From NCBI GenBank assembly GCA_903813345.2, contig CAIIXF020000010.1, positions 30,002,828-30,066,827 of the forward strand: DNA of 64,000 nt. Reading direction: 5' to 3'. Below, piece after piece: positions 33,869-44,639 of this stretch. A program made the position numbers and the translations under genes. The stretch's first letter is position 1, and the number at the start of each line of letters is the position of its first letter. Below the pieces are notes generated by a model, which made no database searches, was not told where the DNA came from, and worked only from the letters and a program-made list of their open reading frames with translations. Source of the DNA: Owenia fusiformis (lineage: Eukaryota; Annelida; Polychaeta; Sabellida; Oweniidae).

Positions 33869-35252
33869 CACGGTGTTATAGCCTGACGGTTACGCCACCT
33901 CTGAAAGCGAGGTTGGACGGCTACGTTCACTGATTTATCCAATAAAATGGCCGCGATGGAAGGGAAAACTAAGGTTGGTGCATTATTTTCTACTACTGTG
34001 TATCAATGAAAGGATGAACGAGTTATGTAAGCGTCGCATTCGGTGATGCATTCAGTCATGTATATTTTGAACGTAGTCTTTGCAAATTGATGCCCGGGGA
34101 TAACATGAAATGGGAGAAAAACTGTCAGGTTTGAAATACAAAACTACACAAAATTTAGTAATTTGTTTATTTTTGTTGTTAGGGCATGGTCTACATTGCC
34201 TAAAAACCTTGGGGTATATAAATGTTACCTACATACGATCATACAAAGCCAATTGAGCATTGGAAACCACCTAATATGTTCTACTCAAGACCTAATAATG
34301 TATTTTGAATTTGTTAAAAAAATTGATGGACGGTTACGTGAACCTGATTCAAATATAAAACCCCGATTCATTGACATAAATTTTGTCATCTTCATCAGTA
34401 CTTGATCCTTAATCTTCTTTTGCCTCTTCATTGCTATCTTTTACACTTTCATTGGTTTCATAAATAGAGCAAGCGACATTTTTTGCTTGCCCTATAGAGG
34501 CTGAAACAAGAGCGTCTCTTGAGAGTCCTGAAAACAAATATAGGAAATTCAATATTCCATTTCTTACCCATTGTAACAATAACATGGAAAGATGCTATCA
34601 GATCTAGCAACCTTGACTTGACAGATGTACAGGCACGTAACCGTCCGCTAAATATCTTATGTACAACTAATAATATACGTTACCGTCCATAGAATTCGAT
34701 AGAAGTCATACGTAGTCGTCTAATGGCATTGCGTTTGAAACCTTATTATTTACGATATACACCACGCCCCTGTTTTGGATTTGTCATTTTATGCCTTGTT
34801 TATACACAGTTCACTTACAGTCAATTCTAAGCTACGATAGGTCAGGGATCTGGAGTCTTAAATTGAACGCGGTTCAACTTCGGCGTTCTCGTGTTACTCT
34901 GTGTTATTGTAAATATCTTTTTTTCAAATGTTATTTTTGTTGTTAATCTCGAATGAACTGTACATTTTTTCATTCTGGATATTGATAATTAATCAGCCTA
35001 TTGTATTAGACTACGCAATAGTAACATGAAATGTTAGACTCAAATTGTCAAATTGGCAGATTTGAGCCAGTCTTTATAACCATCCATATATACGTCACCG
35101 AATGGAACTAGTTTAAAAGGAAATATTATCTGTGAATATTGCCTACAGGCGAGAAAGAGGACATGCTGCCTTTCCCATCCGCCATTTTTTGTTATCGTTA
35201 CCGCAAAATTTTGCAAATCGCCTTGACGTAACCGTCATGCTATAAAACCGTG
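33869..35252. mobile_element. CACGGTG-ended (Transib-like) element, copy 2
   Basis: Uninterrupted copy of 1,384 bp. Ends CACGGTGTTATAGCCTGACG and CGTCATGCTATAAAACCGTG; a perfect 5-bp target duplication ATGAT lies at 33864-33868 and 35253-35257. No transposase frame. An interior segment (34826-35031) is replaced relative to the other copies by a ~205-bp piece that also occurs at 35622-35827. Confidence 0.82.
34826..35031 (+). repeat. ~205-bp dispersed repeat, copy 1 (possible SINE)
   Basis: Shares TCAATTCTAAGCTACGATAG through ACTACGCAATAGTAA with 35622-35827 at very high identity. GGTTCAACTTC resembles a pol III B box, and TAGGTCAGGGA about 34 bases upstream loosely resembles an A box, so a tRNA-derived SINE is possible. 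No target duplications were recognised. Confidence 0.5.
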
Positions 35253-35621
35253 ATGATGCAGGTGTGATGTAGATTTTAAAAATTAATCTTAGGAATACTT
35301 GAAAGATTTCATGTTTAATTTCGTGTGTATTCGTTTAGGAAGACATTATCATGTTACTCTTCCTGAACGAATACTAAAAAAATCAAACATGAAATCCTTA
35401 ATGCATTCCTCAAATTATTTTTTTAAAACCTACATTAAACCTACATCATTGTCCCCTGCTTCAAATCGGTTAAATAGTGACATCGTACATCAAAAGTGTA
35501 CTTCGGTATATTTTGTCACTGTACCTTGTCGATGGCTAGGCGTGTTTATACTATAGTACAACATATCTGAAGTGGAATTAAAGATAGACTCAAAGATAAA
35601 AAGGTCGAGGTCAAAATCAGG

Positions 35622-35827
35622 GTCAATTCTAAGCTACGATAGACCAGGGATCTGGAGTCTTAAATTGAACGCTGTTCAACTTCGGCGTTCTCGTTTTACT
35701 CTGTGTTATTGTAAATATCTTTTTTTCAAATGTTATTTTTGTTGTTAATCTCGAATGAACTGTACATTTTTTCATTCTGGATATTGATAATTAATCAGTC
35801 TATTGTATTAGACTACGCAATAGTAAA
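35622..35827 (+). repeat. ~205-bp dispersed repeat, copy 2
   Basis: Second copy of the unit at 34826-35031, differing at only a few positions visible by eye (for example ACGCTGTTCAACTT for ACGCGGTTCAACTT). It lies outside the Transib-like element. Confidence 0.6.
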
Positions 35828-37862
35828 CAGAGTTTATCCTACTTACATTTTAACTAGTAACTAGCTTTATTAGATAATACATAGAATTCGAGTAAATTTA
35901 AAACGAAATCCTATTCAACATAAATGTTGTGACAGGTTATGTCTATGCTCATTGGTGTCGGAAGGGGAGGGCGTTTGGGGCGGTCCCCCACCCCCTTTCC
36001 CGGATTTTTTAGATTTGAAACCGAGCCTAGAATTGAAAGCTCTAGAGCTAAATGTAATAATGACAGAAATGATACTATGTCAGTATCTAGTCTACATCAA
36101 TCATAGTTTCTCAGGAGGTTTCATACAGTACTGTATGTAAATACTTTGAAGAATAAATGCAAAAAGTTTTTTAGTCAAACCCAAGTTAAGTTTACTATTT
36201 AGAATGTTGTGCTGAGATATGTTCAGGATGCACCAGCGGGTCTAAATTTGAAATTTTTCTGGTCCCGGGGGGCATGGTCGTGCGTGTGGTGCGCTTCACG
36301 CGCGACCTATCCATACCCAAAAGTCGCCCCTCCGCCTTTTGCAAATCCTTCTGATTCCCCTGGTATTTGTTTCCGCGGTTCACTTTTACACATAGCTAGT
36401 CACGGTATGATAACTGCCCTCATTCAAAGTCTAATACAAGACTCGTTCATACAAATCGTTCACAATTCATTAAGTCTGGTGCTAACACCCCAGTCACATT
36501 TCCCACGGCCGCCGTGCGATCTATCATTTCTGCGGCGCCTTCCCTGCGGCCTGTAAAAATCTGCATTCGCCGTACGGAGACCGCAAGGCGCCCGTAGTTT
36601 TCCTACGCTCGCCGCAGAAATTCACCGATTTAATTGATCATCGGTCGACAAAAATAAAAAATGTGTTAAAATGCATTAATTTATTTGCAAATTTATTGAT
36701 GCTTCCTACCGTATCTGTATTTTTACCGTTGTCAACATTTAAAGTTGATAAAACGCTTAGATTCCATCAAATAACGTCCTTGAAAAGATTTCCCGGGAAG
36801 CATACTACCGGACCCCGCGTGTGCGTACCAACTCAAAATATAGCCCTACGCCCATGGTAGCCTACACACGACATGTCTTTTCTTTGTTTTTGACATTGCA
36901 TACACCGATCCTAATTTCATTAATTAGGAACGTCATTCCGCTGCTCTCGACAAAATCGTTTTTAGATAAAGCTATTGAGATTTCACATAAATATTTAACT
37001 AAAAATTGGTTTAACAATTAAGTAAATACAAATCATTTATGCATCACGGAATAAATGTACCTGGAGTTCTTAATATGTCACGTCTCTTTACGGGTGAAGT
37101 TGTAATATTACTTTTTCTTAAACAACCATTGTAAAACATGTTTTTTAAAAGGGACTCATTATCTATGCTTTATTCGATAAACGCAGTCACTTGACTGTTG
37201 TATTTGACTATGTATACAGGTTGCCTATGCAGAGCAAATCTGTTATATTTCAGGAGTCTCCAGCACAACATAGAGGATTTGTCTTTAACGTATCAAATAT
37301 TCTAAATGTGTTATGTTAAAAAGTGTGGCCATTTTGAAACATCTAGATAATAGATTAGGTTTTGTCCCAGGTATTAATTCTTAAGAATTTTATAATCTCA
37401 AGCAATTTGAAACAGGAAAACTGATTAAGGATTTAAGCCCTTGACTCGGTACATTGTGTAATGACCAATATTTTATATGAATACTTAGAATTTGGCTTTT
37501 TTGAAATGACAGGTGTTCGATGAGATTGGCTGCGCCTTGGCATTGCTGCTATCTTGTTGATTTTTGATTCATAGCCTGTCAGTCAGTTACATTATTGATT
37601 ACATAAATCATGACATGACATTGTGTTTTCCCTTTGTATTTGACATTGTATACACCGATTATGATTTTATTAGTTACCAACGTTAACATTCTTAAGTTAG
37701 TCACGTTAGGAAAACAAATGAAACATGAGAGTACATTTCTTTTGATAATCATTTTCTGTATAAACCTATACATCATTCTCATCGTCAACGAATCGCAATC
37801 TAGAATCGAAGACAAGACGACCATCGACCAATAAACATTCAAAAAAGACACAGAATACGATC
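35828..37862. other. Upstream region of gene B
   Basis: No supported exon. A GC-rich, partly palindromic patch at about 36490-36625 (CGCCGTGCGATC, CTGCGGCGCC, TCGCCGCAG) stands out from AT-rich surroundings. A short sequence (TTTGACATTGCATACACCGAT) at about 36889 recurs as TTTGACATTGTATACACCGAT at about 37638, suggesting a diverged duplication 5' of gene B. No clear TATA box. Confidence 0.4.
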
Positions 37863-38208
37863 ATGTTGATGAAGATGATGAAAGCAGGCATAGTTATTTT
37901 CGTATCTTTAATTTCGGTAGTTCAAATGGAAAAAGTTAAAATTTCAATTAATCTTTCAAATCGACAACCAGAAAAACCAACGTATTTAAAATCCACCAAC
38001 AAAGAACGACTTGATAAACCACTGACATCTTTGAAAGTGGTAACGAACGGGCGATGCGCAGCTACCTGCACAGTGACTCCAGATTGCACTTCGTATAATT
38101 TGCGGATGATAGACGACAAGATATACAGAGCAGTTTGCGAATTAAATTGGTACAGCGCATCTCTTCCGACTCCTACATCTGATAAGGTGGACTATTACGA
38201 AAGAGCAG
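37863..38208 (+). CDS. Gene B exon 1: signal peptide and PAN/apple-like module
   Basis: 115 residues, donor GTGAGC, ending in phase 1. MLMKMMKAGIVIFVSLISVV is a good signal peptide; Met at codons 3, 5 or 6 could also initiate. The PAN-like part has GRCAATCTVTPDCTSYNLR and the CELN motif (VCELNWYSA) typical of invertebrate PAN/apple-like exons. It joins in frame to the LamG exon (G+AT = Asp), exactly as CCP 10 does in gene A. Confidence 0.8.
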
Positions 38209-41200
38209 GTGAGCATTTCTTATATCTTAAATAGGCCTATATTAATTGTTTATAAAGGAGTGGTATCAATATGGTGAACTTTTTGAACACGCGCTTCTCT
38301 TAAACCGGTCATCAAAACATTTTGAAAATTTTACACATCGTCAATTTAATGGTCATCTTTTGGATGGTAACATTATTATTTGAAACATACATGTATATAT
38401 ATTCCTTTCTCTATATTGTTTTAGAAAACTCATCAGACAATTCTTTTGGTCTTGGTATCATATGTTCGGAATGAAATGAAACATCTATCCGAACTCATTG
38501 GAACAAAACGATATAAACACAATTTGTGTTTAGGTCTCTCAATATTGTAATTGTACAAAGGAAAGTTTGGTTGATTTAAAAAAAAAGTATCTTGTTAATG
38601 AAATAAAATGTTTATCTTAATTTTTATCTATTTTGGGGGGGGGGTTGTTTTAAGTTTTTGCATACATTTTGTAAAATCAACCAAACTTTTCTTTGTATAA
38701 CTGTAATATTGAGAGGTCTAAGAAAATTTTGTATATGCTATTTTGTTCCATCAAGGTTCGGAAAGACATTTAATTTCATTCTCAAGAATTGGTAGAAAGG
38801 AACAAAAAACAATTGAACCAAAAACAAAACAATGTTAACAAAACCAGTTATATAAAATATAAATAATGATATAAATATTTTTTGCATTAAATTGTTGCCA
38901 ATCAGTCAACATTACATAAAGGACCGTGTTTTTTACAGCATTTTTCAATAATTGGTTTAAGAGAAAAACATTTATTCAGATCACCATATCGATACCTATA
39001 CTTTTAAGTTTCAAATGTTCAAACTCCGAAGGAGTAGGTTCGAAACCCGGCAGAATCATTTTATTTTATTTTTTAACCATCCACGATACATTTCTTGATT
39101 TCTTTTTAGATCACACTCTCATGTTCACGCCCGGTGATCGTACAAAAATGATGGAGGGGGGATTAGGCGATTTCTGCAAGAAAACTCAACAAATTAGGAA
39201 GATTTATTTTTCAAGAGAAAATTTACAACTGAATTGCCAAATGAATAGGCACAGTGCATGGCAAAATATGTTAGGTCATCTCGTTTTTTTTTGAACTGAT
39301 ACCCTTTTAAGATATGAGATCTATTAAAAAAGGTGCATCATCACCAAAGTGCAAAAGTCAATGTTTTTGCTATAAATCGGGCAACAATGGTCTACACGAC
39401 CTGTAATTAATAGGTATAAGGGACGTTATTATCACAATACTTATGACATTGCTCACTTCTTAAATTCAGTTTCCATGCGTTATACAAAAAAATAATCGAA
39501 ATAAATTAATTTGGGATGGAGGGGGGGATCGGATGGAGGGGGGATTTATATATCTTTACGATGGAACAAATTCACAAGAACTCGTGTATTTGAAAAAACT
39601 AAACTCCGTACGCCAGTAAGAAACTGGATATTATATCTCTGGAGAATGAAAAATGGGAAAATTTGGAGTCATAAGAATAAATTCAAGTAGCATGTCTTAT
39701 CATATCTTATATACACGTGAGCCCCCCCCTCCATCCCAAATTAATTTATTTCGATAATTTTTTGTATAACACATGGAAACTAACTTTAAAAAGTGAGCAA
39801 TGTCATTAGTATTAGTAACGTCCCTTATACCTATTTATTACAGGTCGTGTAGACCATTGTTGCCCTATTTATAGCAAAAACATTGACTTTTGCACGTTGG
39901 TGATGATGCGCCTTTTTTAATAGATCTCATATCTTAAAACGGTATCAGTTCAAAAAAAATACTAGATGACCTAACATATTTTGCCATGCACTGCGTCTAT
40001 TCATTTGGCAATTCAGTTGTAAATTTTCTCTTGAAAAAATAAATCTTCCTAATTTGTTGAGTTTTCTTGCAGAAATCGCCTAATCCCCCCTCCATCATTT
40101 TTGTGCGATCACCGGGCGTGATGGTGATCTATCAAGACATTTTTGGCAATATATTACATCATTGCTAGAAATTGTGTTTATTTGATTGGTCGAGTCAGTA
40201 CCATGTGATCAAAAATACCATAACGTATTTCACAGCTCCCTCAATTTTGGGATAATAAAAGACGTATTGCCCGGCGTATTGCCCGCCCGGGAATTCTGAA
40301 CACTACACTGGACGAAAATAAAGTGTACCATTCAATGATGACTTGTACGTAATTATGTTCACTGACTTATGGATAAATGATATATTGATTGATTAAAATA
40401 AATGATCATAGGGAATGTCTAGCAATGATATAATAAAACAAATATTTCATTCTATGTTCGGGCAATACCTGTTGCACTTTCAATGATTTTTGCATCATGT
40501 ATTTCCCTCGCCCTACGGGCTGCGGGCAATACATACTGCAAAAATCATTGAAAGATGAACAGGTATTGCCCTCCATAGAATGAAATATTTGCTTATTATA
40601 TACAATGTAATAATAATCATGTCATGCATCTCATGATCACCTCTTGTCTTTGTTGGGTTCATTGAAAAAAAGTTTTTAAAATTTATATCAGGTAAGGATT
40701 TCCCCATTGTACCTTACGTCTGGGATAGGGTATCATAGCAAAAACGATTTATATACATGTACATGATCATGTGAGCCGGATTTGCTCTGAAATCAACTCT
40801 TGTATCTTAAAGATTCTCGCAATCTTTATCCAATCATCGTTTGCGAGTGTGTCGGCTCACGTATAAAAGGCGAATCCAACTCAAATCCATGCAGGGGTGT
40901 ATGAGGTACTCGAATACGAAAGAGCTCGAGAAATCTGAATTTATATGCACATGGTCAATGTTTACACATGTTTGGAGTTATTGAAGAAAATGTTATATGG
41001 GTGTGGTTCCGAATTTGAAGTCATTGCTGGAAAATATAATTTTAATACGTGAAATTATATCTATAAATACAGCACTAAAAATAACAGTACACATGAAGTA
41101 CATGTGTGATTGTGTTCAGAAATGTTTGAAACCCTTACGGAAAATTCTGTCTGCATTTTGTCACCATTGCTCTTTCTTCCCGCATTCTAGTGCTGTTTGA

Positions 41201-44200
41201 ATGAATATATTAATTAATGTATTTCTAACTAAAATATATCACACTTTTTATATAAACATTTAGATCATAAAAAAATTATTCAATACTTGAGTGAGCACGA
41301 TATGCAAGAATTACTAAGTTGACACAGTAAATGACCACTGATATTGTGTTAGTCCATGCACACAGCGTAACACCCCTCACTTTCATAGTGAAGTGACTAA
41401 TTGGTTTATGTTTACATTTTAATGTGTTTTGGGTTCCTTGTTTCAGCAAGGGGGGCCAGTAAAGTAGACTAACATGTTTGCATGGCAAGTTTTGATCGAA
41501 TATGTGAGACACTTTAACTGGGTTTGAATTTCATTGAAAAAAAGTATTCCAGAATTAAATAATTTGTCCAGATCCTAATAAGATACTGTACAACTCTTGT
41601 ATGGTTTCAGATTATATCTATTACATGCCTATGGAAGAGATACGATCACCAGACACTCTAGTAGGGTCTCGCATCACTGGTCAAATCGTGAACAACGCCA
41701 GTCTTGTTGAGGGAAGGATCGGCAATGGATTAAATTTAGATGGAATAAACCAATGGGTCGACCTAGGAAATCGAAGGACGGAATGCTTTGGTGGGTATAG
41801 CAATTATTTTTTCTAATGCATATATAAAAGTGTAGATGTATTTAAGTATCACTTGTGATGTAACGTATACTTTTTTAATCATCATTATACAATATCATAA
41901 ATTAAAAACAAGAATAACAACAAATTGGAGTCAGTGTAAAAGAAATTATGGTCCCCTGGGAATTATGGTCCCCTTTCTTAAAGGCCCTTACTGGCCCTGA
42001 TTGTGGATATGATATTAAGGGAAAGAGTTGTATTTAAGTCAGCATATAAATCAATGGAAAGTAGGACAATAATTTGATAGGACCTCCTACCCTTTCACAC
42101 CTGTGTAAACGGGTATGAGGTCCTATTAATGTATGGTCCTACTCTCCATTGATTTATATTGTGACCTCTTTGTGCTCTTTCCCGTATTATCTTATACACA
42201 ATCAGGGCCAGTAAGGGCCTTTAAAAGGGGATTATAATCCCTGGGGGACCATTATTTCTTTAGCACCGGCTTACGATTCATGAGTCACACTCCTGAATTA
42301 AGAATCATTATTTTACTTTAAAAATTTATGTGCATATTCTTCCGAGCTCGTAATTGTAAAACGTGACCTGCAAGATCAACTCTAATATGGAGTATTTTCA
42401 AAAATGCGCGGGGTTACACGTAACGGGATAGTGAATATAAGGGGGAGTCAGGTCAATAATGTATATGGATGATTGAAGATTGACAAAAAACATACGACCA
42501 TTTCACGACGGTTATGTTTCCGTCAGTGCATCATGGTGTCAATGTTCATATCTTTAAATTCTGTTTTCAGGTGATTTGGACTTGTGTCCAAATGGTTACT
42601 CTCTGTCATTATGGTTAAAAATGGGGAAAACTTCTGGCAGTTTGTATTATCTCTCCAATGGTGGACAGTCAGGGTATTCGTACGGAATAGCACTAATTTT
42701 GCAGAGCAAATAATATTTTGGTGATGTTCAACACTAACACCAAGGCCTGGCAGGTACAACATCCTAGTCCAACGGCAGGTGAGTGGCACCACGTGGTGAT
42801 GACGTGGCGGGATCAGACTGCGGTGACGTCAAAGCTGGCACTGTGGTGGGATGGCGTGAATGTTGCAACGGATAATTCATGTATGTAAAAATAAAATTAA
42901 CAAATTAAGCTTTCAAAACGTTTGATAATATGACGCGTCATATTGGCAGATATTATTTTCCGTGGTGTGTACATGAAGCCGTATTCTGTTGCTAAAAACC
43001 TGAAATACAGAGAACAATATAGATCATAGACTAGAACCAGTGCATTGAAACATATTGACATCTTATATTTTAATGGGCAGGCAAGGCATGTTTACTAATT
43101 GAAAGGCAATGGGTTCCTTTATTGATACTGAGATTTAACAAGAGGAAATAGGTGTCAAAATGACAAAATAAAACGTATTCATTATATGAGTATGAAATAT
43201 CAAACAATCCACTTTTCAGAGCTGGTTGCAAATACACTTATTAACAATTTCGAAATTATGATATTTGTTTCAAAAGATTATCATTAAAACTGGTTTTAAG
43301 AATTAACATGCAATACTTTCATGATCACTATATTTTGCATGGTCATGATAGCCAAAAACCAATGAAAACGTCGAAATGTCGTTATTTTCCAAATCTATAA
43401 CCGACTATGAATTCAAAATGAACAGTCCAAAATATTTGAACCAATTTGCAATAGCTTGATCATTTCTTGTGTTTTGGAATATTTCATTTGGAAATAAGAC
43501 AAAAATTCACGACAAATGTTAAAGTAAACAAAATGGCGGCTGTTTAAATTTGAATTTTGTAATCAGGACATGCCAGTATATGGCAAAAATATCAATGTTT
43601 CACTCTGCGAGCCAATCCTCCTCGGAAAATCTCAAACTGTAAAGGTTCTTCTCTGTTAGTCTTGTCTATGCGTTTTCATGCGAACCATTTGACGGATCAA
43701 TATCAATATATCAATATATAGGGTTGATTCTTTGTGTGAAAATCACAAACTGATATGGTTTTAGGAATTCTGGGTAAATGTTGGTGGCCATTTTGGATTT
43801 TCCATAAAAATATTCTCTGATGAGTCTTGTTAACGTCTTTTCAGGCTATCCTTTTTATTTATATGTTTAATGATGATTCTTTGTATGACAATCTCGAACC
43901 GATTAGTTTTTTTGGCATTTTAGGTAAATGTGAAGATTTGGATTTCTTCCTAAAACCGTGTCTCTTTAACTGATTTGTGTTGGGCACTGAGGATGAAAAA
44001 TCAGCAAGTTCGCCCATCGATGGGGACATGCTGTACACTTTTGTGTCCTTGCAATTTTTACGACTCCGGTCTATCAGGATAAATATAGAAAACAATTAGG
44101 CAACAAAATTTAAATAGTTGAAAAGATGAAATTTAATTGAAATTGAGAACTATAACTTAATCCATCCAGTTCAATTTAGAAACAACTTCACATGATTGCT

Positions 44201-44435
44201 TGCATGATTGCTTATTCATTTTTATTTTATTTTAGCGACGTCACGTAACGTCCCGACCACCATATACAACGACTTCTTGATTGGACGTCCTAACAATAAC
44301 TTTCATAGTTACGGCGAAGCTGTCATTGATGAATTAATATTCTGGGATAAAGAACTCGAAGATGCTCGAATAATGAGTCTTTGGGAGTCATATAACGACA
44401 ATCTTAACTTTGCAAACACTACTATTGATCAATGA
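37863..44435 (+). CDS. Gene B: secreted PAN-LamG paralogue of gene A, 4 exons (whole-gene span)
   Basis: Exons 37863-38208, 41611-41790, 42571-42880 and 44236-44435. The first encodes a signal peptide and one PAN-like module; the other three match gene A's LamG exons in order, phase and splice sites. The expected mature product is a PAN plus LamG-like secreted protein of about 340 residues. It lies 5.5 kb downstream of gene A in the same orientation, so the pair probably arose by tandem duplication followed by loss or gain of the CCP block. Exon 3 has a one-base frameshift, so the copy in this sequence is either a pseudogene, makes a truncated protein, or carries a sequencing error. Introns of 3.4, 0.8 and 1.4 kb hold several hairpin elements. 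Confidence 0.75.
38533..38718. repeat. Hairpin in gene B intron 1
   Basis: GGTCTCTCAATATTGTAATT...AAGTTTGGTTGAT is mirrored by ATCAACCAAACTT...AATATTGAGAGGTC, giving arms of about 45 bp around a GT-rich loop. The inverted pairing may extend outwards to about 38450 and 38790. Confidence 0.75.
39107..40132. mobile_element. Long hairpin element, ~420-bp arms, in gene B intron 1
   Basis: The left arm (39107-39530) and right arm (39720-40132) are near-perfect inverted copies around a loop of about 190 bp. Examples are GGCGATTTCTGCAAGAAAAC on the left versus GTTTTCTTGCAGAAATCGCC on the right, and GGGATGGAGGGGGGG versus CCCCCCCTCCATCCC. The ends share ACGCCCGGTGATCG / CGATCACCGGGCGT. The open frame at 38926-39294 comes from the left arm and has no recognisable domain. 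Confidence 0.85.
40421..40610. mobile_element. Foldback MITE in gene B intron 1
   Basis: AAATATTTCATTCTATG...GGGCAATACCTGTT on the left is mirrored by AACAGGTATTGCCC...CATAGAATGAAATATTT on the right, arms about 65-80 bp with CAATGATTTTTGCA pairing near the centre. Confidence 0.75.
40837..40868 (+). promoter_or_regulatory. Possible internal promoter: CCAAT plus TATAAAAG
   Basis: ATCCAATCA near 40839 and GTATAAAAGGCG at 40861-40872 have core-promoter-like spacing on the plus strand, 750 bp before the gene B LamG exons. Similar TATAAAAGG strings occur at 4023 and 63319. It could be an alternative promoter or belong to a mobile element. Evidence is motif only. Confidence 0.25.
41611..41790 (+). 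CDS. Gene B exon 2: LamG-like domain, part a
   Basis: 60 residues after acceptor TATGGTTTCAG, donor GTGGGT, phase 1-1. YYMPMEEI, GRIGNGLNLDG and WVDLGNRRTECF are almost identical to gene A exon 14. The Trp before VDLG here is Ser in gene A. Confidence 0.88.
41938..42264. mobile_element. Foldback MITE in gene B intron 2
   Basis: AAAGAAATTATGGTCCCC on the left and GGGGGACCATTATTTCTTTA on the right are the ends of long inverted arms that also include AAGGCCCTTACTGGCCCTGA / TCAGGGCCAGTAAGGGCC and AGGACCTCCTACC / GAGGTCCTATT. About 327 bp, no coding sequence. Confidence 0.8.
42571..42880 (+). pseudogene. Gene B exon 3: LamG-like part b with a one-base frameshift
   Basis: After acceptor TTCTGTTTTCAG, donor GTATGT. 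CPNGYSLSLWLKMGKTSG and YYLSNGGQ match gene A, then one extra base near 42708-42714 (AGCAAATAATATT) puts a TAA at 42711-42713 in the incoming frame. One frame over, the domain continues (EWHHVVMTW, LALWWDGVNVATD). The exon is 310 nt; 309 would keep phase 1-1 with its neighbours. The disruption lies in an A/T-rich run, so it is either a sequencing/assembly error or a true loss of the C-terminal half of LamG. Confidence 0.82.
44236..44435 (+). CDS. Gene B exon 4: LamG-like C-terminal end and stop
   Basis: 66 residues after acceptor TTTATTTTAG, stop TGA at 44433-44435. FLIGRPN, YGEAVIDELIFWDKELEDAR and SLWESY match gene A exon 16. The Transib-like element starts only 20 bp after the stop, and no AATAAA occurs before 45121, so the 3' UTR must come from inserted DNA. 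Confidence 0.85.
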
Positions 44436-44639
44436 ACACATACGCATACGCATCGTATATTTTGAACGTATTCTTTGCAAATTGATGCCCGGGGATAACA
44501 TGAGATAAGCGAAAATCTGTTGAGTTTGAAATTCAAAACTACACAAAATTTAGTAATTTGTTTATTTTTGTCGTTAGGGCATGGTCTACATTGCCTAACG
44601 ACCTCGGGGTATATAGATGTAACCTACTGTCACGACCCT

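Larger units (their letters stand above)
33770..35543. repeat. ~85-bp inverted repeats flanking the Transib-like copy 2
   Basis: 33770-33855 and 35459-35543 are inverted copies (left TACGATGTCACTATTTAA, right TTAAATAGTGACATCGTAC, continuing through TATATTTTGTCA and GGCGTG). They enclose the CACGGTG-ended element, which suggests it inserted into an older foldback element. A second hairpin (about 35262-35450, TTTCATGTTTAATTTC / AAATCAAACATGAAAT) lies inside the right side. Confidence 0.75.

Noticed and set aside
39031-39056. tRNA-like T arm (GGTTCGAAACCCGGC)
   Set aside because: I could not fold a D arm, anticodon arm and acceptor stem around it; at most a pol III box or SINE remnant.
38926-39294. 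122-codon open frame with an acceptor-like TTTTTAG inside
   Set aside because: Most of it is the left arm of the long hairpin, and it has no similarity to PAN or LamG modules.
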